From NCBI GenBank assembly GCA_003132645.1, contig PKYM01000235.1, positions 1-6,349 on the forward strand: a DNA stretch of 6,349 nucleotides, read 5' to 3'. The notes beneath the pieces were generated by a model. The model saw only the letters and a program-made list of their open reading frames with translations. It searched no databases and was not told the DNA's origin. The position numbers and the translations under genes were made by a program. The DNA comes from Actinomycetota bacterium. GTDB taxonomy: Bacteria; Actinomycetota; Thermoleophilia; UBA2241. Of the stretch, positions 5,066-6,349 are shown one piece after another (within the stretch, counting starts at the first letter, position 1; the number at the start of each line of letters is the position of its first letter).

Positions 5066-5131
5066 ATGAAAGCGACGAGCGGCTCGGTCCTCCGTTACCG
5101 TGTGGTAGCCTCGGGCCTCTTCGGGAGGTAG
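5066..5131 (+). CDS. Possible 21-residue leader peptide upstream of the TMEM175 gene
   Basis: An ATG with GGAGGG four bases upstream opens a frame of 21 codons (MKATSGSVLRYRVVASGLFGR) that ends at TAG 5129-5131, four bases before the ATG of the channel gene. It begins 13 bases after the phosphoesterase stop. The last codons overlap the ribosome binding site of the channel gene (GGGAGGT, 5123-5129). A ribosome ending here would sit on that site, so translational coupling is conceivable. The peptide has no recognised motif, and a frame this short can occur by chance. The sequence TGGTAGCCT at 5103-5111 inside it might instead be a -10-like promoter element, in which case the mini-ORF would not be in the main transcript. 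Real translation is unproven. Confidence 0.3.
   Translation: MKATSGSVLRYRVVASGLFGR
5123..5129 (+). promoter_or_regulatory. Ribosome binding site of the TMEM175-like gene
   Basis: GGGAGGT lies six bases before ATG 5136 and sets that start. Confidence 0.75.
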
Positions 5132-5135
5132 GGAG

Positions 5136-5792
5136 ATGACGCGCACGCCCTCACAGTCACAGGTCAGAGCGAAAGGCCGTCTCGAAGCGTTCAGCGACGG
5201 CGTCTTTGCGATCGCCATCACGCTGCTGGTCATTGAGATCGCGGTCCCGCAGGTCGCCGGAAAGCATCTCCTGGAAGCGCTGCTGCACGAGCGCCCGACC
5301 TACCTCGCCTACTTCGTCGCCTTCATGACCATCGGCATCGCGTGGATCGAGCACAGCGCGCTCACCGAGGCCCTCGACCACGTCGACGCCGGCTTCCAGC
5401 GCCTGAACCTGCTGCTGCTGTTGCTCGTCGGATTCTTGCCCTTCCCCACGAGGGTCATGGAGAAGTACCTGAGCCTGGTCGACAGCGACCACGGCGGAGA
5501 ACGGGTGGCCGTCGTCTTCTTCGGCGTCGTGCTCTTCGGGATAAGCCTGATGCTGCTCGTATTGGGGCGCTACGCCGAAAGCGAGGGCCTTTTCGGCGGC
5601 GATGCCGCGGAGGAGCGCAAGGAGGAGAACAGAGTCAGATATCAGCTCGGGCCGAGCCTCGTCTTCTACGCGGTGGCGACCGTCTGTGGGCTTCTCTCAC
5701 CCTATCTCGCGGTGATCCTGTACGTCGTAATCGGCGTGTACCTGCTCCTGCCGGTGCGCACGCTGCGCCGATGGCTGCGGCGCGGCGGCTGA
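5136..5792 (+). CDS. TMEM175-like potassium channel subunit (DUF1211 family)
   Basis: The 218-residue inner-membrane protein carries the family signature R15-x3-F19-S-D-G22 at the cytoplasmic start of helix 1, continued by VFAIAITLLVIEI. In studied bacterial TMEM175 channels this helix lines the pore and bulky aliphatic residues just after FSDG form the constriction that selects potassium; Ile26, Ile28 and Leu30/31 are candidates here. Six helices are visible at about 19-38, 54-72, 88-104, 122-144, 171-186 and 188-207, the single-repeat form that assembles as a tetramer. The loop at 146-168 is highly charged (AAEERKEENR) and the C-terminus is basic (RTLRRWLRRGG). Length is normal for bacterial members. 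It follows the mini-ORF by four bases and ends 16 bases from the convergent sugar kinase gene. The likely role is a potassium leak pathway that helps set membrane potential; the regulatory trigger is unknown. Confidence 0.93.
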   Translation: MTRTPSQSQVRAKGRLEAFSDGVFAIAITLLVIEIAVPQVAGKHLLEALLHERPTYLAYFVAFMTIGIAWIEHSALTEALDHVDAGFQRLNLLLLLLVGFLPFPTRVMEKYLSLVDSDHGGERVAVVFFGVVLFGISLMLLVLGRYAESEGLFGGDAAEERKEENRVRYQLGPSLVFYAVATVCGLLSPYLAVILYVVIGVYLLLPVRTLRRWLRRGG

Positions 5793-5808
5793 GCATTCGG
5801 CAGGCGCC

Positions 5809-6349
5809 CTAAGCGTCCGTTGCGCTTGATCTGTAGATCGGGGCCAGGGCCGCGTAGAACTGACGAAACGTCGGATACATGCGCTCGTAGACCGCCTGGT
5901 TTGCCTCCTGCGGCTCGACTATGCGTTTCACCTTGATCAGCTCGTCCACCGCGTCCATGTTCGGATAGATGCCCAACCCCACCGCCACTGCCAGGGCTGC
6001 GCCCATCGCTCCGGCTTCCAGCGGGTTCTCGACAACGTTCAGCCGCCGCGCCGTGACATCGGCAATGATCTGTGTCCAGAGAGGGCTGACGCTGCCTCCG
6101 CCGATCGCCTGCATCGCGTCGATGCTGAAGCCCACCTTCTCCATCGCCTCGATGATCCAGCGAATGTGGAACGCGACCCCTTCCATCACTGAGCGAGTCA
6201 GGTGGGCGCGGGTGTGGCCCATGGAGAGCCCCAGGAACCCGCCGCGGGCGTAGTGGTCGAGCACCGGAGCACGTTCGCCTGAAAGCCAGGGAGTGAAGAA
6301 GAGATTGTCGCTGCCTGCCGGCGCGGTAGCCGCCAGCTCGTCAAAGACC
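5809..6349 (-). CDS. xylB: FGGY-family carbohydrate kinase, probably xylulokinase, C-terminal part (partial)
   Basis: The minus-strand frame is open from the window's right edge and ends at TAG (5811-5809), giving the last 179 residues of a kinase normally about 500 long. Numbered from the edge, FFTPWLSGERAPV-x-D at 17-31 and GLSMGHTRAHL-x-RSVMEGVAF at 40-60 are typical of xylulokinase-like members, as is the nucleotide-binding block IGGGS-x-SPLW at 82-91. NPLEAGAMGAALAVAVGLG at 108-126 is the conserved adenine-side block of the FGGY C-terminal domain. The protein would phosphorylate a pentulose such as D-xylulose with ATP in the cytoplasm, feeding the pentose phosphate pathway. Substrate specificity depends partly on the missing N-terminal half, so a related FGGY kinase for another sugar remains possible. 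The gene converges on the TMEM175 gene with 16 bases between stops and no room for a separate terminator. The frame has no break in the visible part. Confidence 0.88.
   Translation of the reverse strand, partial: VFDELAATAPAGSDNLFFTPWLSGERAPVLDHYARGGFLGLSMGHTRAHLTRSVMEGVAFHIRWIIEAMEKVGFSIDAMQAIGGGSVSPLWTQIIADVTARRLNVVENPLEAGAMGAALAVAVGLGIYPNMDAVDELIKVKRIVEPQEANQAVYERMYPTFRQFYAALAPIYRSSATDA

Noticed and set aside
1..6349. Mobile element, CRISPR array, tRNA or rRNA genes
   Set aside because: No transposase or integrase motifs, no regularly spaced repeats of CRISPR size, and no cloverleaf or rRNA signature were found on either strand.

Overview
The window is a high-GC bacterial chromosome segment with closely packed genes. 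Most stop codons are TGA and third codon positions are strongly G/C. The gene content (an APC-type permease, a Sap/GAP-type membrane protein, a bacterial TMEM175 channel) and TAnnnT-like promoter traces would suit an actinobacterium or another high-GC lineage. No taxonomic marker is present, so the assignment is weak.

Layout, left to right. The window opens inside an APC-superfamily amino-acid permease (1-345, +). Seven bases later comes a proline iminopeptidase of the tricorn-interacting-factor-F1 type (353-1228, +), so the two look like a small operon for peptide or amino-acid use. Convergent to it is a 66-residue two-helix membrane protein (1335-1535, -). A 225-base intergenic stretch precedes a cysteine-rich protein built from two homologous four-cysteine modules (1761-2180, +). 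This faces a PhnB-like VOC-fold protein (2294-2791, -). Divergent from that, only 40 bases away, is a GAP/Sap-family membrane protein gene (2832-3488, +) interrupted by one in-frame TAG. A long calcineurin-like metallophosphoesterase (about 3592-5052, +) follows. It is followed by a 21-codon mini-ORF (5066-5131, +) and a TMEM175-like potassium channel subunit (5136-5792, +). The window ends in the C-terminal part of an FGGY sugar kinase, probably xylulokinase (5809-6349, -).

The genes are mostly unrelated housekeeping or accessory functions, and I see no defence island, mobile element, CRISPR array, RNA gene or biosynthetic cluster. The points most worth a second look are the amber codon in an otherwise intact transporter-like gene, the duplicated cysteine module protein, the mini-ORF in front of the channel gene, the large insertion in the phosphoesterase, and a set of short tandem duplications (9 to 20 bp units) confined to intergenic DNA. 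I do not find a convincing new multi-gene system here.
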